A stretch of 35,373 bases of DNA from an uncultured Muribaculaceae bacterium (GTDB taxonomy: Bacteria; Bacteroidota; Bacteroidia; Bacteroidales; Muribaculaceae), in assembly GCA_947174275.1 (NCBI GenBank), contig CAMWIJ010000027.1, positions 1 through 35,373 on the forward strand. The letters run 5' to 3'. Below are positions 33,381-35,373 of the stretch, piece after piece. Both the position numbers and the translations under genes were made by a program. The notes beneath the pieces are model-generated. The model saw only the letters and a program-made list of their open reading frames with translations, was not told where the DNA came from and searched no databases. How positions within the stretch are numbered: the stretch's first letter is position 1; every line of letters begins with the position of its first letter.

Positions 33381-34391
33381 ATGAAGCGATTTGGTTCGAT
33401 AGTATTCTGTTTGTTATGCGCTATTTTTGCAAACTCGGCAGATTTAGATAAGGAATTTAAAAAGTTGATAGAAAAATATGATATCTCGGATTCTGCCAAA
33501 GTTGTAGAAAAGAATAATCCTGAAAAGTTTTGGCAGTCAGTACTCTTTTACAACGAGCCAGTTATTAAATTCATTAGAGATATCAAGAAGAAACGTGGTG
33601 CAGAAAATGAAGCGCTAAAGAAAGTTTCTGAATTGCCGCGCTTTTATCCACAATATGATGAATCTATAATTGAGAGTTTACAGGGCTTTTGCGATACTAT
33701 ATTAATTGATATGGGAATTTCATCGTTGCCTGTTAAATGTTCTCTACATGTTGTATATTCGGACGAGGTGAATTCGTTTAATGCGCTGACTGAAGACTCA
33801 TTTGTTATATGTCTGACATCCGCTCTTTTACAGAGAAAAGGCATAACGCGCGAGATTATCATAGGTTTTGTTGCCAATGAGTTTTCTCACGGTGCTCTAC
33901 AGCATAAGCTTCGTGGACTATATGCTGGTGCAAAACAAATGCGTAAAAATAAACTTTCAGCGAATATTGTATCCGGTATTAATACATTTGCATCCGGAAT
34001 AGAGTCGGCAATGACGGGACATGCTCCAGATAGGTTGTATAACTATCTATTAGATAAAGATCTGAAGTATAAGGTTAAAACGTCTACAGAGAAATATATA
34101 TTCAATTATACAAAAGAACAGGAGCATGAGGCGGATCTCATCGCATTTCGTTTTCTTGAATATTTTTCCGGCGATGGAGACAATTATATTAATGCTTTGA
34201 GAATAATGGGCTCGTTGCACAATCACATGCTTGATAATAATGGTGACGATATTAATTCTATCTCTTCACGAATAAATTTTTTAAAATATGTACAGCAACA
34301 TCCGGAATTGGGCAATACACAGAACGCTGCGCTTAGACGTTCACGAGAGAAACGAAGTGTAGAAAATGCCAAATACAAAATGCATAATTAA
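33381..34391 (+). CDS. Exported M48-like metallopeptidase with a broken zinc motif
   Basis: A 336-residue protein with signal peptide MKRFGSIVFCLLCAIFANS. It has the M48 layout: IICxSSAL-like strand SFVICLTSALLQRKGITREI, helix GFVANEFSHGALQHKL where the motif HExxH should be, and EQEHEADLIAFRFLEYF, the third-ligand region. The first zinc His is Asn (Asn166, codon AAT); Glu167, His170 and the ligand-like Glu248 of the ExxAD motif remain. It may be a pseudo-protease that binds but does not cut, or bind zinc abnormally. The gene is AT-rich compared with its neighbours, and the hypothetical 34395 gene starts three bases after its stop, suggesting a two-gene unit. Confidence 0.75.
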   Translation: MKRFGSIVFCLLCAIFANSADLDKEFKKLIEKYDISDSAKVVEKNNPEKFWQSVLFYNEPVIKFIRDIKKKRGAENEALKKVSELPRFYPQYDESIIESLQGFCDTILIDMGISSLPVKCSLHVVYSDEVNSFNALTEDSFVICLTSALLQRKGITREIIIGFVANEFSHGALQHKLRGLYAGAKQMRKNKLSANIVSGINTFASGIESAMTGHAPDRLYNYLLDKDLKYKVKTSTEKYIFNYTKEQEHEADLIAFRFLEYFSGDGDNYINALRIMGSLHNHMLDNNGDDINSISSRINFLKYVQQHPELGNTQNAALRRSREKRSVENAKYKMHN

Positions 34392-34394
34392 TTT

Positions 34395-35231
34395 ATGGTT
34401 ATAAAAAAGCAGCCTGTTATTTCATGGCTATTAACAGATAATGCTAAGGAGTTTATAGGCAAATTAAAAATTGCCGAATCAGATAATAATAAGAATAATG
34501 TGTATTTGTATAACTCTTATTTAAAGTTGGCAAAAATTCGAGCTGCAAAACCGGAATGGGGTGTTCCTGAATTGGTTATGCCATCATTTGAAAAGGCAAT
34601 GGAGAAAGGAGGAAGCGCTTTTAACAAGATTTGGAATCAACTTTTTAATGATTTCTCTCAACAATCAGAATGTGGTATAATTGTATCTACACTTTGGAAA
34701 TGTACAATTGTATATGGCTTCGGTAATAAAAAGCTTTTTATATGGTTATATAGTAATGTCTGTGGAGAAAGTATTTTGAGATGTTATTGCGAGTCTTATG
34801 TGAACAGTTCAGGTCAGATTGTTGTAATGGCACCCTATGAATTTGTTACAGATGCTTGCCTATTTTCCGGTCCGGATGCTAAAGTTTGTGAATATTTGAC
34901 TAACTACATCGTTGATTATGTCGCATTAAAGAAGTATGCTCCTGTAGAAAAAGTTATTGTAGCAAATAATTCTTCGGTAAAGATTGAAAGTGTAGATAAT
35001 AAATATAATCCAACGCGTAAAATAAGGAACGAAAGTGGTCAGAAGGTCATTATCATGGACTCCAAATGGTTTACAAAGATTATAAATGACAATGATATTG
35101 TAGTTCGCGGTTTCTTTAGGTTACAAAATAAAAAAAATGAGGATGGGGAGTGGATAAAAGAATTGATTTATGTTGATTCTTTTATTAGACATGGTTATCA
35201 TAGAAATGCAAAAATAGAGGACGAAGTATAA
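34395..35231 (+). CDS. Hypothetical protein with conserved C-terminal tail, partner of the M48-like gene
   Basis: A 278-residue AT-rich gene with no signal peptide. Residues 1-190 (MVIKKQPVISWLLTDNAKEF, later YGFGNKKLFIWLYSNVCGES) match no family I recognise. The last 60 residues, KVIIMDSKWFTKIIND, IVVRGFFRLQNK and LIYVDSFIRHGYHRNAK, resemble a tail I recall from Bacteroidetes phage or mobile-element proteins (VRGHFRLQP followed by a HGYxRxA ending). That tail may be a small interaction domain. Cytosolic here, while the upstream protein is exported, so direct contact would need membrane passage. Function unknown; a defence or conflict role is only a possibility. Confidence 0.65.
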   Translation: MVIKKQPVISWLLTDNAKEFIGKLKIAESDNNKNNVYLYNSYLKLAKIRAAKPEWGVPELVMPSFEKAMEKGGSAFNKIWNQLFNDFSQQSECGIIVSTLWKCTIVYGFGNKKLFIWLYSNVCGESILRCYCESYVNSSGQIVVMAPYEFVTDACLFSGPDAKVCEYLTNYIVDYVALKKYAPVEKVIVANNSSVKIESVDNKYNPTRKIRNESGQKVIIMDSKWFTKIINDNDIVVRGFFRLQNKKNEDGEWIKELIYVDSFIRHGYHRNAKIEDEV

Positions 35232-35272
35232 TAACAGTTTTCAGTATAAAAAATCGATTAACTGTTATTTTT
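35231..35272 (+). terminator. Terminator after the AT-rich gene pair
   Basis: ATAACAGTT (35231-35239) pairs with AACTGTTAT (35260-35268), followed by TTTTTC. It overlaps the stop codon of the preceding gene. Confidence 0.6.
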
Positions 35273-35373
35273 CTACTTACAGATAGATTAGCATATTTTA
35301 ACAGGATTATTTATCTGGGTAACTATTCAGCCAATCGAAGATAATCAGGCCTGTCAGTAATAATTTTAGAATA

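Noticed and set aside
35307-35373. A minus-strand partial frame at the right edge (ends FDWLNSYPDK)
   Set aside because: Only 21 codons are visible and a second frame is open as well (ending DRPDYLRLAE), so a gene cannot be supported.

Overview
The window reads as a chromosomal segment of a gut Bacteroidales bacterium, most like Muribaculaceae (S24-7). This rests on the Bacteroidetes promoter signature (TTTG, about 20 nt, then TAnnTTTG) in front of several genes, weak or absent Shine-Dalgarno sites, a SusB-type GH97 enzyme, a Bacteroidetes outer-membrane beta-barrel protein, and protein sequences of that phylum throughout. The species assignment is inference.

Layout. The left end (1-2300) is accessory: a HipBA toxin-antitoxin pair on the minus strand (hipA runs off the edge), a small TonB-C-terminus-like lipoprotein, a DNA-binding-like hypothetical gene that looks internally deleted and frameshifted, and a 34-residue single-pass membrane ORF. 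A tRNA-Ser(GGA) with its own promoter and terminator follows (2369-2456). A GT-rich gene-free stretch and a long palindromic element lead into a GH97 alpha-glucosidase (3059-5158). Next come two minus-strand groups: an unrecognised two-TM protein, tgt and an SGNH hydrolase (7714-5331), and fur-purA-DUF1015 (11058-8024). An outer-membrane beta-barrel protein with a DKNYY repeat protein follows (14240-11501), then a large secreted GH13 amylase-like enzyme and uvrA on the plus strand (14511-20161). Minus-strand genes lptF/G-like, M3 dipeptidyl carboxypeptidase, DUF486 and a C45/Ntn-type hydrolase occupy 20212-25019. A hotdog thioesterase, dprA and a uridine-phosphorylase-like gene follow on the plus strand. 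The leucine operon leuA-leuC-leuD-leuB, with a trailing beta-barrel gene, is on the minus strand (33153-27922). The right end (33381-35231) is an AT-rich pair: an M48-like protein with a broken zinc motif and a hypothetical protein.

How genes work together. leuACDB encode the whole route from 2-ketoisovalerate to the leucine keto acid. GH97 and GH13 both point to alpha-glucan use. UvrA and DprA handle DNA damage and incoming DNA; Tgt makes queuosine; PurA makes AMP; LptF/G moves LPS.

The most unusual signal is a family of three long imperfect palindromes (2844-3043, 11057-11229, 25140-25326). They share terminal arms, middle arms and a small central hairpin preceded by TCAGTC. Each lies in the leader of a gene (GH97, fur, thioesterase). 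In two cases the element fills almost exactly the space from the predicted transcription start to the start codon and overlaps the ATG by two bases, and the element occurs in both orientations relative to the gene.
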